This document shows positions 13,311 to 24,740 of a DNA stretch of 64,000 nucleotides, piece by piece. The first letter of the stretch is position 1; each line of letters opens with the position of its first letter. The notes below the pieces were generated by a model. That model was not told the DNA's origin and made no database searches. It saw nothing but the letters and a program-made list of their open reading frames with translations. The stretch lies in assembly GCA_030248135.1 (NCBI GenBank), contig JASANC010003343.1:18370-82369 (forward strand), given 5' to 3'. Both the position numbers and the translations under genes were made by a program. This stretch comes from Theristus sp. LFF4_11. Lineage: Eukaryota > Nematoda > Chromadorea > Monhysterida > Xyalidae.

Positions 13311-13976
13311 TAGGGTTGTTAAACAATAATCAATTTTTTTAAAGTGATTAAAAAAACAAAAATGCCGATTTAAAAAAAATCAAAAAAATTTCCTCTAATT
13401 GTTAATATGCCCTGAAAACCTCAATTTTGGCACAATTTTTCAAAAGTTTAACAAAAATTTTCTTTGATATTACCTCGTAAAACCGTCAGCAGTCCATTTT
13501 GGACCGTTTTACCGACTGATTTCAGGCTTCAACAACATCTGCGATAAAGTTTTTAAGCGTCCCAAAGGTTGGCTTGCCATTTCCGATGCAGATAAGGTGA
13601 CGATTCGCCTCGCAATCTAAATTTGAGCGTCTGAGCTGCTCCGTTTGCAAGCGTTACGTTGTCTGGTTGCTGTTTCGTGTACTGCCGTCGCGACACATCA
13701 TCAGAATTGATCGAATTTCAAGCCGGTATGTGTATTTTCACTTGGGCTGGGGACAATTAGTGACGTTATGGGGGTCAAAAAAACACAAGAAGAGGTGTGG
13801 TAACGGTTTGGAAAAGGGGTAAATGAGAGGTCACCCAAACAAAATCTGGAAAGTTCCGCCATACGGGAGTCATACGGGAGGCGATTGCACATCAAATGTG
13901 GTTCTTCGTCGAACTCCCTGGTTAATTCAGCACAACTTTGATTTTTGAAATTCAAAAAAAAAATTTAACAACCCTA
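13311..13976. mobile_element. Candidate hAT-like non-autonomous element with perfect 13-bp terminal inverted repeats
   Basis: TAGGGTTGTTAAA at 13311-13323 is matched exactly by its reverse complement at 13964-13976. The terminal form TA-GGGTTG resembles hAT ends. No 8-bp target duplication is visible, perhaps because the right flank was replaced by a G/C-run repeat. Part of the interior (about 13760-13850) recurs inverted at about 29205-29290. No transposase frame is present. Confidence 0.4.
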
Positions 13977-14165
13977 CTAACCCCCCCGCCCACGGTACTG
14001 CCCCCATGCGGAGGTCTCGGGTGCTCTGGGGTGTACCCCCCCCCCACCCCCCCCCCACGTCTTCGGTACTGGCGGGCGGGTCCCCTACTACTAACTACCT
14101 AAAGGTAAGGTTAAGGGAAAAATTCCAGATTTTTTTTAAATTAAAAAAAAATTAATTTTTTACAA
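13977..14165. repeat. C-run/G-run repeat block
   Basis: Long homopolymeric C tracts separated by short unique pieces, such as GGTACTG and GGTGCTCTGGGG. Closely related blocks occur at about 31770-32170 and 34500-34720, so this is a dispersed family. It has strong G-quadruplex potential on the minus strand. Confidence 0.6.
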
Positions 14166-14325
14166 GTTAGGTTCGTTCAAAGCGTCTCGTCGAGCTGAGT
14201 TCAGCTAGACTATTTTCAGAACGATCCGAAGAACTATAAGAGCGAAAATCGTGTTTTATTGAAATTTTGTCCATTTCATAGAGAAATTTCATATAATTGC
14301 ATTTTCGCAATAAAATTTCTGTCCA
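14166..14325 (+). repeat. Dispersed repeat, inverted copy at 31565-31703
   Basis: The stretch beginning GTTAGGTTCGTTCAAAGCG is found in reverse complement at about 31565-31703 with only scattered differences. Both copies sit directly beside G/C-run blocks, which suggests they are parts of one larger mobile unit. Confidence 0.65.
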
Positions 14326-14895
14326 ACTAAAAAAAATATGCCTTCGAAATAGCATTTTCTTTAGCGCCATTCATGGAGGTTGAAGCGCTTGAGTCATTTC
14401 GTTTTACATTCATGAATCAAAAACATCACAGCTTCACGTGTCAAAGAGACGCCTGCGCTTCAGCGCATTCTTTTATTATTCTATTTACAGTGTTATGTGA
14501 AAGTGTTCATAAAATTTTGATCATCGTTTATACGTGAACAAACCATGCACGTTTTCGACAAAAAAATCTAAGTTATGCATTTTGCAGGATACCGTATTTT
14601 CACACGTTTGAAACTTTTTCTAAAACCTTGTCTCGTTCAATTGCGATTTTACGACCACAGATGACGACAATGCCCATTAAAATACAAAAAGATAAGTCAA
14701 GCACACATGTGGCTTGTATGATGTGGTACAGAGAGAAAGATAAAATGCACAGATAAACTTGTTAAGATGATAAACTTGTTTGTGACCTGTTTTGTTGCCC
14801 GAATTGTACATTTTTGTATGACATTTTAGTCAACGTATTAGTCAATAACGTGTCTAACCTTTTTCAACGCATGTTTGTTCAGTTCATGATCGTTC

Positions 14896-14904
14896 ATATA
14901 TAAG
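14896..14904 (+). promoter_or_regulatory. TATA-box-like site
   Basis: ATATATAAG lies about 120 bases upstream of the ATG at 15020. It matches the TATA consensus, and the spacing would allow a short 5' leader. Its use is unproven. Confidence 0.3.
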
Positions 14905-15019
14905 CTGCAAAATGCAACAGATTGCTTCAAAAGTTACCCAGCGGTCGACTTTTATTTTTATTCTGTTTTGAAAGTTGTTGAACAAATTGGTTGGTTGTCT
15001 TTAGTTTGAGAAACCGTGG

Positions 15020-15205
15020 ATGCCTGGTAGGAATGTGCTGGTGGCATTCTTCTTTTTCAGCGTGCTTTTGTTTTGTTTTTCAGCGAATCAGCTGTGTGCA
15101 CGGGTTGTTGTTGCACTCAAAGTAGTGTGTTCTGCCATGTACAGGTGTTTGCTTGCATCACGTGTTCCATCCATGCAGCAAGGGCAATATCTGCCCATGA
15201 AATAA
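15020..15205 (+). CDS. Possible small secreted or membrane peptide
   Basis: A single-exon frame of 61 codons begins with Met-Pro-Gly-Arg-Asn followed by a Phe/Leu/Val-rich stretch that would serve as a signal peptide or anchor (residues about 6-22). The remainder is short, with three Cys. A TATA-like sequence lies upstream. No family is recognised, and pyrimidine tracts ending in CAG inside the frame could instead be splice acceptors. Low confidence. Confidence 0.22.
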   Translation: MPGRNVLVAFFFFSVLLFCFSANQLCARVVVALKVVCSAMYRCLLASRVPSMQQGQYLPMK

Positions 15206-15914
15206 GTTGTATTGTTGTTGCTAAACAACGACAAACATGCATGAGTTTGAAGCCAACATCGCTGTTGTTATTCATGGAGCATTGATTAACAGATTGCGAG
15301 TGCTCTGGCAAACGGCCGGTCATTATTGCCAGATTACAGTCCTTTTTGCAATAAACTGTGCCGTTTACTCTGTGCGACACGGCTTTCAGGGCACATGATT
15401 TTTTTCCAACCTTCCGACGGCGCCAATTTCAGGCCATCATGTGATCGATCACGTGATTATATCAAAAGACCGATTTTTTCCCATGGATCCGTTTTCAGAC
15501 GCAAAACACATGTGAGAGGAACCTGTGACAAACCTCGTTTAAAGTTCAAGTTTTCCTCTTTTGAAAAACAACCACAAACTTGTCAACAAATGTCAGCGCT
15601 TACTGAACAACAAAAAGTTGCTGAACAACCAGCGGTTCTTCAACATAAACAACAGCTGGCAAGTCAAAAGTTTGAGTCTGGCAGCCGAAAACTTGCATAG
15701 AGTCACCAGTTTCGTTGATTACGTTGATTTGCATCAAGTTTTGTGTATCAAGTAAGTGTTCTTCAGTGTGCTGAATGTATCGGCAGATGCCAGAAATCCC
15801 AAACAACAACATAAGCTGACCGTCGTTAATTATCACTCTCACAGAACAAAGCGTTTGTAAAATACTCAGTTTTCAAATCACAATTCTCAGAAAACATGCT
15901 GACACCGATGGACG

Positions 15915-16829
15915 ATGACCGATGAAATAGCGACAGCAGCAGTAAATGCAGCATCGCAGCAACCAGCCTCCACCTCGCACACGGATGACACTAAAATTCC
16001 AGTCATGACGAGCAAGGACGAGCCGAAATGCCTCTGCGGTCTGTGCTCCGTCACGACCGGCTCAATCATAATCGGCATCGGAGAATTTCTCATCATCTGC
16101 CACACCTTGATTTTCGCCTTTTCCAACTATTCCGCAGGCGAAGACCGCTATAAACTGTATAATAAGATTTTCGCAAAGGTTAGCTGCTTTTTCAACGCAG
16201 CATTTTCAATTTACCGCGTTTTTTCGTTTGTCACTTTTTAGGTTTCTCATGTACTTTTTTTACGTGGCTGAAACAGCATATCAGCACCAAGCATCTTTCT
16301 AAGGTGCTTGCTGCAAAAGGGAAGTTGCAACTTTTCTCGGCGATTTCTTCCAACAGCAGTCGATCATGTGCAGGTGATCAAATACGACTACCTGCTGCCG
16401 CTGGCGGTCGTGCAGCTGCTGTGGCTGGTCGTCTGCATCATCCTGATCATCGGCGTCAAGATCCGCGTGCACGTGCTGCTGGTGCCGCACGTGCTGGTGC
16501 AGGTGATCGTGATCGTCAGCGGCGCCACACTGATCGTGGTGGCCGTCTACAACATGCAGTCCGTCGACGAGGTCTCGTGGGAGCTGATGGCCGCACTGAC
16601 GCTGTGTGCGCTGGTCACCGTCTCAGAGCTCTACCTGACGTACGTCGTCGCGCAGGCGTTCCGGTATTTGAAACGCTTACGGGTGATTGTCGAGAATGAA
16701 CGCAGATGGCTCGGCTACGACCAGAGTTGGAGGGGCTGGACGAGGCCGCACAGTGTCGCACTCGACTCGGTCACGCGGTTCGCCACCGGCCGGTCGAGGT
16801 CGGCTGGAACGGTCCTGCAGAGATATTGA
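15915..16829 (+). CDS. Four-pass membrane protein, LAPTM-like
   Basis: Two exons, 15915-16178 and 16374-16829 (GTTAGC donor; acceptor ending CATGTGCAG), join in phase 0 to give 239 residues. After a polar N-terminus comes a Cys-rich turn (CLCGLCSVTTGS) leading into helix 1. This closely resembles the start of lysosome-associated LAPTM4/5 proteins, where a Cys-rich motif and an RTG-type turn precede the first membrane span. Three further hydrophobic spans follow, at about residues 92-115, 120-145 and 155-185. The C-terminal tail is basic and lacks the PPxY motifs of vertebrate LAPTM4. An endolysosomal location would be expected by homology but is not shown. AATAAA occurs near 17058. A generic MARVEL-like tetraspan is the alternative. 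Confidence 0.62.
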
Positions 16830-17796
16830 AGTTTCTTTTTTTTGTTTGTTCTTGTGATGTTCAAGAGGTTGTTCGATATACGGGGCTGTGATGTGATATC
16901 AAAAGAAACATCCAAGCAATATAAGCTTTGTCTTCAAGTATTATGATTTTACTGTGCGCTTTTTCACTACCGGTGAAACAAACGGCGATTTCAAAACTGC
17001 AACTGAAATACGATTATCTGTGGTCGTGGTGGACATTTCGGACGTTAAAATTTACAAAATAAAAACCACTTCGTGGTTATCATAGCTATTTTTTGCAGAC
17101 ATGTTACGAAGATAATACAACCATTCATTGCCGTATAATAAGGCTTGAAGTTTAGATTAGAGAAGTACAGGAACTAACTTACAAATAACTCATTCATTAG
17201 TATTGCACAAGACAGCCAGTGGAGTCAATATGGTACTAGAAATCAACAGCTCAACAGATCTGACAAGACAAAATAAAACAAACACATTTCTAGACTGAAA
17301 TGTAGACTAGCCCAAAAAACACAATCGTAATTTCACTTGAAATGGCACCCCTTTAACAAACTACTGATCAATAAAAAGGCAAAAACAGTCGAGCTGACTT
17401 GCTGAAGGTTTTAAACTTTGAATTTTCAAACCAAACTAGCTCGTTTCGTTCATGGGATGACCCATAAAAACAAAATAAAGCATCATTTATAATCGAGAAT
17501 TCTCTTCACACAAGAAATTAATTAACAACACATTTGTTCCGAAACACGGGTGAAATAATGCACAAACATGGAACGTACAGTCGAACTCAAAATTATAGAC
17601 AATCAGCTGACTGGTTGGTGATCATACTTTCTGTGCAGGACAGACTCCGCCTCCACAGCAATGCGTACACAGGAAGCAAGCATCACGAGATGACCATCCA
17701 ATCAGCTGATTGCCTATAATTTAGAGTTTGACTGTAGATGGCGTTCTCAGGAAACAAACATGTTGAAACTGACAAACGATAACCAAAAGAACTCAT
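16830..17796. other. Intergenic, AT-rich, contains one MITE
   Basis: A likely 3' untranslated region of the LAPTM-like gene (AATAAA near 17058) is followed by AT-rich sequence without coding signal and by the MITE copy at 17578-17734. Confidence 0.5.
17578..17734. mobile_element. Mariner-type MITE, copy 1 (TA target duplication)
   Basis: This 157-bp palindromic element starts CAGTCGAACTC and ends with the near reverse complement GAGTTTGACTG, flanked by TA on both sides. It shares TIRs and a central segment (CTTTCTGTGCAGGACAGACT) with copies at 28589-28811 and 51740-51910. It has no coding capacity. The TA duplication and termini point to a Tc1/mariner-mobilised miniature element. Confidence 0.75.
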
Positions 17797-20085
17797 TTAC
17801 AAGTACAAAGCAGTCGTGTAGCGCATGTCACTTTGGCACGTAGGACATGGAAGAATTGAGTCTGGATCTGAATTGACGTTACGGTTGTTGTGATGGTTGT
17901 GGTTGTTGTCAACGTTGTTGTTGTTGTTGTGGTCGTGGTTGTGGTTATTTAGGTGGTGGTGGTGGTGGTGGTTGTTGATGTTGTTGTGGTTGTTGAGGTG
18001 GTGGTGGTTGTTGTAGTTATTGTTGTGATCGTGGTGGTGGTTGTTGAGGTTGTGGTTGTGGTCGTAGTGGTTGTTGTTGTTGTGGTTGCTGTTGTGTTTC
18101 TTGATGCACTGCATGCGCAGGTCAGCATGGCAGTCAGCACAAAGCACATGGCCACACGGTGGAGCCAGCAAGCGGCCTGCACGCTCGCTGCACAGAATCT
18201 GAAAAGTTTCAGTCTTGAGAACATTGAATATTAAAAAAAGCGTCAATCTCGCGTCTCATTTCTGCCAACGGAAGCGCATGAAGCTGAACTGTAAAAATTA
18301 CAAAACAAATTTCACACCTTGCACGCACATTGGCTGGGTGGCTGCGAATGCATTTTGCTGGTAAAAGTTTATGAAGGAAGACAGCACACTCGGATAACAC
18401 AGTAGTGATCTACAAAATCACAAGCAAACACAGGCACACAAACGCTGATACGTTCGCTGCTGCAACATCGAATGTGTTTGTTTGTGGACTAAACCAAGTG
18501 TGATGTCTTCAGATCAGCAGTTTACAACCAATCAGTACACAGAGACAGCAATATGCATACACAGCCAGTCTTTTTGGTTGTCAACCATATTTTCATGGAT
18601 CACCTCCTCAAATGATTCCAAACAGATCGGACAACAGCGATGACGTGAGAGACGCGTTGGCTCGCTCAAAAGCGAGAGCTCCGTGTTCACCGCAACGCTG
18701 CTGGTTGGTGGCGTCTCTGCAAAAACGGGGTACAAAACTCTCTTGTAGTGTAACGTTCGTGTATTTAGACCTTTACAGTGCAACTTTCGTCACGACATGA
18801 ACCACACCATCTGGCTTGATAGCTCAGTTGGGAGAGCGTTAGACTGAAGATCTAAAGGTCGCGGGCTCGATTCCCGCTCGAGCCAAGTATTTTTGTTAGT
18901 CTACACAAGTACAAACCAACATTGGTTTGATGTGGAAGCTTGAGCCGTTGGCGACAATGAATTTTTGATTTTCTAAACTTAAAAAGCCACTAGTCTAATC
19001 GTACCCAGCCCGTTTCAAATGTTGACACCGATTTTCATCTCACCGGTCTGAATTTGCTTCGTTGCGCTGCCGACGGCTGCAGACAAGCGTTGTTTCTTGG
19101 GCTGCCTCGGCTCGTGCTTGCGTTCGTCGCCAGTGACCGCTTGCGAATCGATTTTCCTGGCAGCAGAACGCGCAACAACAACAGCAGCAGCGCTGTTCTT
19201 CGGACTCGCCACGACGACGTCAGCAGCGTCGCAACTGGACAACACAATTCAAAGAAAAACAATGAAAAAAAACAAGCTTAGGGCGGGTTACATTGGTGTC
19301 ATTAGAATTGTTTACCGAGGTTTGTCTCTAAAAGCCCATTCGTGAACGCACGTGCTGAAGAGTGCGTCTGTAGCGCAGGTGTAGGGCTTTCGTCTACCGT
19401 TCTGTAGGTGGAAAGTTCGAACCCCGCTGCGGACAAGACACATAATGGAGAAACTAAAGTGACCAATAACATCGAATGGTCGACTCCCTCCAGAGCCGAG
19501 GGCAAATTGGGCTCGGGGCAGTATTGCCCGTTTCCGCCGGAGTTTGGTACCTTATGGTTTCCGGAACCGGCGCGCGACTAAATAAATGAAAAAAAAGAGC
19601 GCTACCATGAACGTGCGTATGAATGTGCGCATGTTCTGAAACTGAAGCGCGCTGAAGCTGCGCTGTTTTTTGCTTCATGAATGTGTAGCGAAGTGACTGA
19701 CGCGCGCTGACGCGCTTCAGCCTCCATGAATGGCGCTTGAGACTTGCAAAAACATCATTCTCCAGAAAGCAGGCACTGTCTGGCGGCGAGCTTTCGCGTT
19801 TTGAAGGTGATCGAAAAAAAACGCCAAAGTGCAGCCTGGCTGACGCAAAGTTGGCTTGGTACAAAGCACAGCGGAACAACAAACCAGGCTGCTCTCTTTA
19901 AACCAACGTCTGCCACTGTAAATTGATTGAACTACTGAATCACGGATAAAAGCTGTGCCAAAAAATGAAAAAGCCACTGGCCACGCCAACCATCCAGCGA
20001 CGTTTCGTTCCTCAGCGATCATCCGTTGAATTCGCTGACGTGCCTGATTTTTCGCAGCCCGCGGCTTCCGCGTGGCGGCAATCAT
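17797..20085 (-). CDS. RING-finger protein 1 with His/Asn-rich insertion in the RING
   Basis: Four exons, 19991-20085 (ATG at 20085), 19044-19234, 18604-18716 and 17797-18198, keep phase throughout and give about 266 residues. The N-terminal half is Lys/Arg/Ala-rich. A C3HC4 RING begins with CPICLESFEE (residues about 123-132), continues across a phase 0 intron to PCGHVLCADC, and closes with CPTC near residues 251-254. Between the sixth and seventh zinc ligands lies a loop of about 90 residues made mostly of His and Asn, encoded by an imperfect GTT/GTG trinucleotide repeat. Such RINGs are usually E3 ubiquitin ligases; that is inference. A tRNA gene and a SINE lie in its introns. The neighbour at 21206-23271 is a paralogue. 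The first exon is the least certain. Confidence 0.68.
18813..18885 (+). tRNA. tRNA-Phe (GAA)
   Basis: This 73-nt cloverleaf has an acceptor stem GGCTTGA/TCGAGCC with one G-U pair, A box TAGCTCAGTTGG, anticodon loop CTGAAGA giving GAA, B box GGCTCGATTCC, and discriminator A. A T run follows at about 18891, as expected for RNA polymerase III termination. It lies within an intron of RING gene 1, on the opposite strand. All stems close, so it looks functional. Confidence 0.95.
19366..19597 (+). mobile_element. tRNA-derived SINE, copy 1
   Basis: The head is tRNA-like, with A box TAGCGCAGGTGTAGG and B box AGTTCGAACCC. A unique body of about 130 bp, including GGTACCTTATGGTTTCCGG, and an A-rich tail follow. 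A second copy lies inverted at about 34960-35192, matching over the full length including the body. The anticodon-arm region no longer pairs properly, so this is a SINE and not a tRNA gene. It sits in the first intron of RING gene 1. Confidence 0.75.
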
Positions 20086-21205
20086 TTTTGATGATTTCAA
20101 TAATTTCGTATTGTTCAAACGGGAGTCAATCAAACAGAAAGGTTGACGAAGTGACACAAGGGTGGCTGAATTCAACGAACAGACCCACCATCGATAAAAC
20201 AACACACGATTTTTGTTGTTTTTGTTTGACCAGCCAAACAGGTGCCGGAGGCATTTCTGATCAAAAAAAAAAAATAAAAGCTGGAGAGGTACCAGGAGCA
20301 CTTTTTTCATTGGTAGCACTGGCAGTTAATCGCAACTTCTTAAAAAAATTCAGCTCGCAAACCTTCAAAATCCTCTTTATATTTTCATTTTTATGGCAAT
20401 TCCAAATGACTGAGAATTACGAATACATACGAGTGAAAAAGTGCAAAAATTTATGAACGAACTTGCGTGCAAAAGGTTAATTCGAAGAACCGAAGAACAA
20501 TATGAACCAACAAAGAAACGAATCAGACGCACCAGAACATACGTGATCATAAAATAAAATTTCAATAAAATAATGAAAATGCACAATTATGAGCCTTGTT
20601 TTCACAAAAGTTTAACCACAAATTGAAGACCAGACATCACAAACAGCAACGGTCACTCAGACCAATACTGTTTGAGAAACAAAACCGCTTGACTAAAAAA
20701 TCTGTAAAAAATTAAAATCGCACCGCTTTTATGAAATTGCAGTTTTTCAGCACCATTTGTTGATTCAAATTACTCAAGTGAAGCCCAATTCACAGGAAGA
20801 AAAATTCAATATCACGAAATCAACACGATCATTAATTACCTGCCCGATTATTCTTCGCCTGGCTGGCAGTTCAATCAACGGCAGAATAAATTACGAAAGC
20901 CATTCAATACAGTTACTCAATACTCGCAAAAAAGGTTTCACACCCAAAGTACAATCAAATAATACTACCGACTGAAAAACTCAAAAACCGATTGCCGTAC
21001 TCCTAACAGTATTCTTACTGAGCTGCTTTGGTGGTCAAAACGCCAAGAAAATAAATACCTGCATAAATGGAACGAAACACCGGTATGGAATGGATGAAAG
21101 ATCGATAAGCACTGTCCAAAAAGACGAAACAAACAACGTCTCTAAGTTTCGAGAACAAAGAGACAGAAAAAATCAGTCCAGGCCGTATGTTTGGTACAAC
21201 GGCAG
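20086..21205. other. Intergenic between the RING paralogues
   Basis: AT-rich sequence with no supported coding exon. It presumably holds the promoter of RING gene 1 and the 3' end of RING gene 2. No repeat recognised elsewhere in the window was found in it. Confidence 0.5.
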
Positions 21206-23271
21206 TCAGTGGAGATACAAGGTGCGTGTGCTGACGATGCAGTCACGGCAGCACGGACAACGCACGTGACGTGCACTGCACTTCGGGGGCCACGTCGTCT
21301 GGCGGAGTTGTGCTGCAACGAAAGAAACGCATTGGTGAAGATTGCTGTTCATTGTGGAACGCTGCCGCACCAATATGATACGTGCGGATGCATCATGTGT
21401 TTAGATTAAAAGTTGCTGCAGTGTTCTGCCGCTATCACACAGAAACAAACAAACAGTAAAAGGCAAAGGAGTGCTCGCAAAGCTTGGTGGGCGGGTTCAC
21501 TGCAGCCCGCAACAATTGTTTTCGATTTCCGACTTGACCTGATTGCTCCTCAGTGGTTGTGAAACTTGGAAACTCCAATCAAGATCTAACCATAGCATTG
21601 CTTGCATATCACGTGTCCGCAGCTGGCCATCAACAATTTGTTGTTGATGTTGTTGTTGTTGTTGTTGTTGCTGCTGCTGTTGCACTGTGCCGCCTTCGAC
21701 AGAATCTGAGTGACAGAGTGAACGAAGGAAACGTGAACCTCACCAGAAAACGTCGGAAAACAGTTACAAAAAATTATCTTCTGTTTTCTCGATCGTTTTG
21801 ATTAGTTTTTCCGTCGTTTACTGGTTGACTCAATCGAATTGATTGCTGAGCAACCAACATGAACATAGACAACAATAACACGATCACATGGTTTGTGCTT
21901 GTGTTCGACAACGAACCTCTTCAAATGACTCCCAGCAGATTGGACAGCGGTTGCGTTCAAGCAGCGGTCGTTCACTGCTGTTGTTGTTGTTATTGAGTTC
22001 CTGCTTGATCTCTTGCTTGCTGGCCACTGGCGAATCGGTGTTCACCTGGCAACAAATCACGAACTTTGTGAAATAGAAATTATAATTTCCTCCACCTTGA
22101 TATCTGCAAACAGTTTTTTTTTCTGCGCTGATCTAAAACTCTTTGTTCGCCTTCAATTCAGCCGTTCAGCCAACCAGCGCACATTTTCACCCCAAACACT
22201 GTCAACTAAACATCAATCACCGACCACTCTCAACTCAGCCACCACCCAGCAGCCAGTTTCATTCCCAATACACACACACTCGTAATCTCACCGCCACACT
22301 GGTCGTCGTGTGCCCCATCAGCTCCGTCTGCGTCGCCGTGTTCTTAGTCGTTTTCACGTTTGCCGTTTGCGTTCGTCTTGATCGAACGAAACCAGCAGCA
22401 ACGGCAGTGACGAGCCCGATGCCGACGGTGTCCGGTGGTGTTCGGTGACGACGACGCTTTGGGGCTGGGGCTGGGGGTGGAGGCTGCGACGCAGAGGCCG
22501 CACTGTCGGCGTTGCTGCGGCCGCTCTGCAATGAAACGCAACCGGATTTGTGGTGTGATTGTGCTGGTGTGTGTGGACGAATCTGAATGTGGCTGTGAGC
22601 TTGCAAGTAACACCAGCCAGCCAGACATCGAAATTGGACATTGAGATTGAGATGTGCACGGTGCCCCCTTCTCATTCAAGATCGTAACTTGGTTTATATG
22701 GTGCTTTGTTGTCTTGTGCTTCTTCGACTGAGTACCTTCGCAGTAGAAGTTGAAAGGAGATTATTAGTTTTAGGTTTGATGCGGTAATTCAACATTCTAC
22801 ATGTGTGACTTTGTCGAGAATCGGTCAAACACTTCAGAAATTTTAAACTACCGCGTCAAGCATGAAGCGGATTCCCACATTCCGTCGCAATACTCGAAAA
22901 AAAAAACAGATGCGACCTCGTGTTCGTTTTCATTATTGCTGCTGTTGGTCGCGGAGAACAACAAAACGTGGATCTTCTGCTGCGCTTCGCGTTTCGCCGC
23001 GCGACACGGGCGACCACCTGCAAGCGAAAAATTCAACGAAATATATTGCTGTTAGTTTCGCAAGTTTTCCGTCCGGAAAATAAAAACGTCTGTTAGTGTT
23101 GCATTGACGCGCCAGAAAGCACCGCGGTATAATCCACCTTGGTAAAACCGCAAACAGCGAACATCTGTGTATTGCGTTATCGGCGAACAGAATAATTGGA
23201 ATCCCGCATTGCTTTTCAAACGAACCGTTCAAGCTAAAGGCACTGTCGAAGCCGCTGCGGAGGGCGGGCAT
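21206..23271 (-). CDS. RING-finger protein 2, tandem paralogue
   Basis: Six exons, 23226-23271 (ATG at 23271), 22917-23017, 22292-22525, 21917-22045, 21591-21705 and 21206-21312, stay in phase and give about 243 residues. The third exon encodes a basic, Pro/Ser/Thr-rich region (PPPPAPAPKRRRHR). The C3HC4 RING starts CPICWESFEE, is interrupted by a phase 0 intron at exactly the same place as in RING gene 1, continues with ILSKAAQCNSSS, an Asn run, then SCGHVICKQC, and ends RCPCC near the C-terminus. The shared SVA-VNT segment before the RING and the shared intron support a tandem duplication; here an extra intron splits SVA from VNT. Probable E3 ubiquitin ligase by family. The first two exons are short and less certain. 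Confidence 0.68.
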
Positions 23272-24740
23272 CTTTCGTCAATACGTCTGAGGGTTTCGCG
23301 ATAAAATTGTGAAATAAACTTGCCGCGGGACAAGAAACGGTTGCTGAGTGGAATGGGCTAGTTGATCTGAAGTTATTTAAAAAAAATGAAATGCACTGCA
23401 CTGACTGCACGGCAACACAAAATTAGAAGCCACACCGGTTGCTGATCCCTGAATTGTTGAGAGTCGTTTGATTTTCTAAAAAAAGTTCAGGGCAGCCGAT
23501 TTTCACCTGCTCCCTCAGTACCAAAATAACAAATCAAAGAAAATAACAGTGGTAACCACGAAGAAGAACCATCGAGCTCGTACACTAAAATAATCCGAAC
23601 TGCTTTTTGAACGTTTATTTGAAATTAATCGCAGAATATCGAAATTAGGAACCAAGACGAAAACAAGACACGAGAAAAAAACGGAACGAAAAACAAACAA
23701 ACGAGTTGCGTCCAATGAAAAAAACGGAACAGAAAAAACGAACATGGACTTACAAACGGATGAAACACAGAAATCGACGGAATCTATTCTTAAAACTGAA
23801 TTGTGTGACAAATTGTGCAGCGGTGAAACGAAGGTAGTGTGGAAATAATTGAGAAAATTTAGTATACAACTGTGATCACCAAGTTATGATTCTCACAAGT
23901 TTTTTTGACTGAAACGTTAAATTTCAGCAACTTCTTATGAAATCAGCATAGCATCAGAGGACTGTTGAAATGTGAACTGTAATCGCGGTTGTTTTGCAAA
24001 GAACGTCAAAAACTGAGAGTTTCTCCACAACAAACGTTTGTAGAACGACTATAAGAATTTCCAAAATATAATCCAATACGACCACGCTTGAAAAAACGCC
24101 ACAGCTAGTAATGGACTAAAACGACCCAGAACTTCCAAATCATGAAAAGAAGGAAAACTTTTCAAACAACAATCAAACACATTGCAAAATAAAATTCCAT
24201 TTGTCCACATATCGAGAAAGTACAAATGAGCAAAGCATGCGCACCGCTGCATCATAAATTAGTAAGCTGAAAAAGTTACTATCAAAATTTTAACTTTGCT
24301 TCGAACCTTTGAAGTGTTGCGAGACGTTGACAGTTCAAACTGAATGCAAAAGGCCGAAAAAGCTGACGAAAAGATAACAACAATGCTACTTACTACCACA
24401 ACTGAAATGTGCAAAAATGACCAACTAAGAAATGACCCATAATCGGAACCCCATCAACATCAATATCAATTATCAAATAACAACACTGATAGAAAATGAA
24501 AAACACACCCAATTCACTGAGAATCGAACCTTCAAAATTACGACCCGCGTATGAAATTAATGAAACTCCTTACATCACAAAAACTTATCCAGAAACGGCA
24601 AAGAAAACCCGACAAAATGCATCATACGAAACGTCTCCAATTCGCACCATTAAAAACTGAAAAATACAAAGAAGCACGCAATGATGTGTCGCGAGTTTTC
24701 AACGTTGTCCAAGTTCAAGGTTGCGCAGCGAACGCCGCCT
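23272..24740. other. Intergenic stretch
   Basis: AT-rich sequence with only short accidental frames. It contains the upstream region of RING gene 2 and the 3' flank of the BTB gene. Nothing specific can be named. Confidence 0.5.

Noticed and set aside
16200..16320. Possible extra exon in the LAPTM-like gene (after CTTTTTAG)
   Set aside because: The only frame compatible with the phase 0 donor meets a stop within ten codons.
17949..18234. Long poly-Thr and poly-Val frames over the repeat
   Set aside because: They are other-frame readings of the trinucleotide repeat inside the RING exon, whose His/Asn frame carries the zinc ligands.
19368..19442. Second tRNA gene
   Set aside because: A and B boxes are present but the anticodon arm does not pair, and the sequence repeats with a non-tRNA body at 34960-35192; it is a SINE head.
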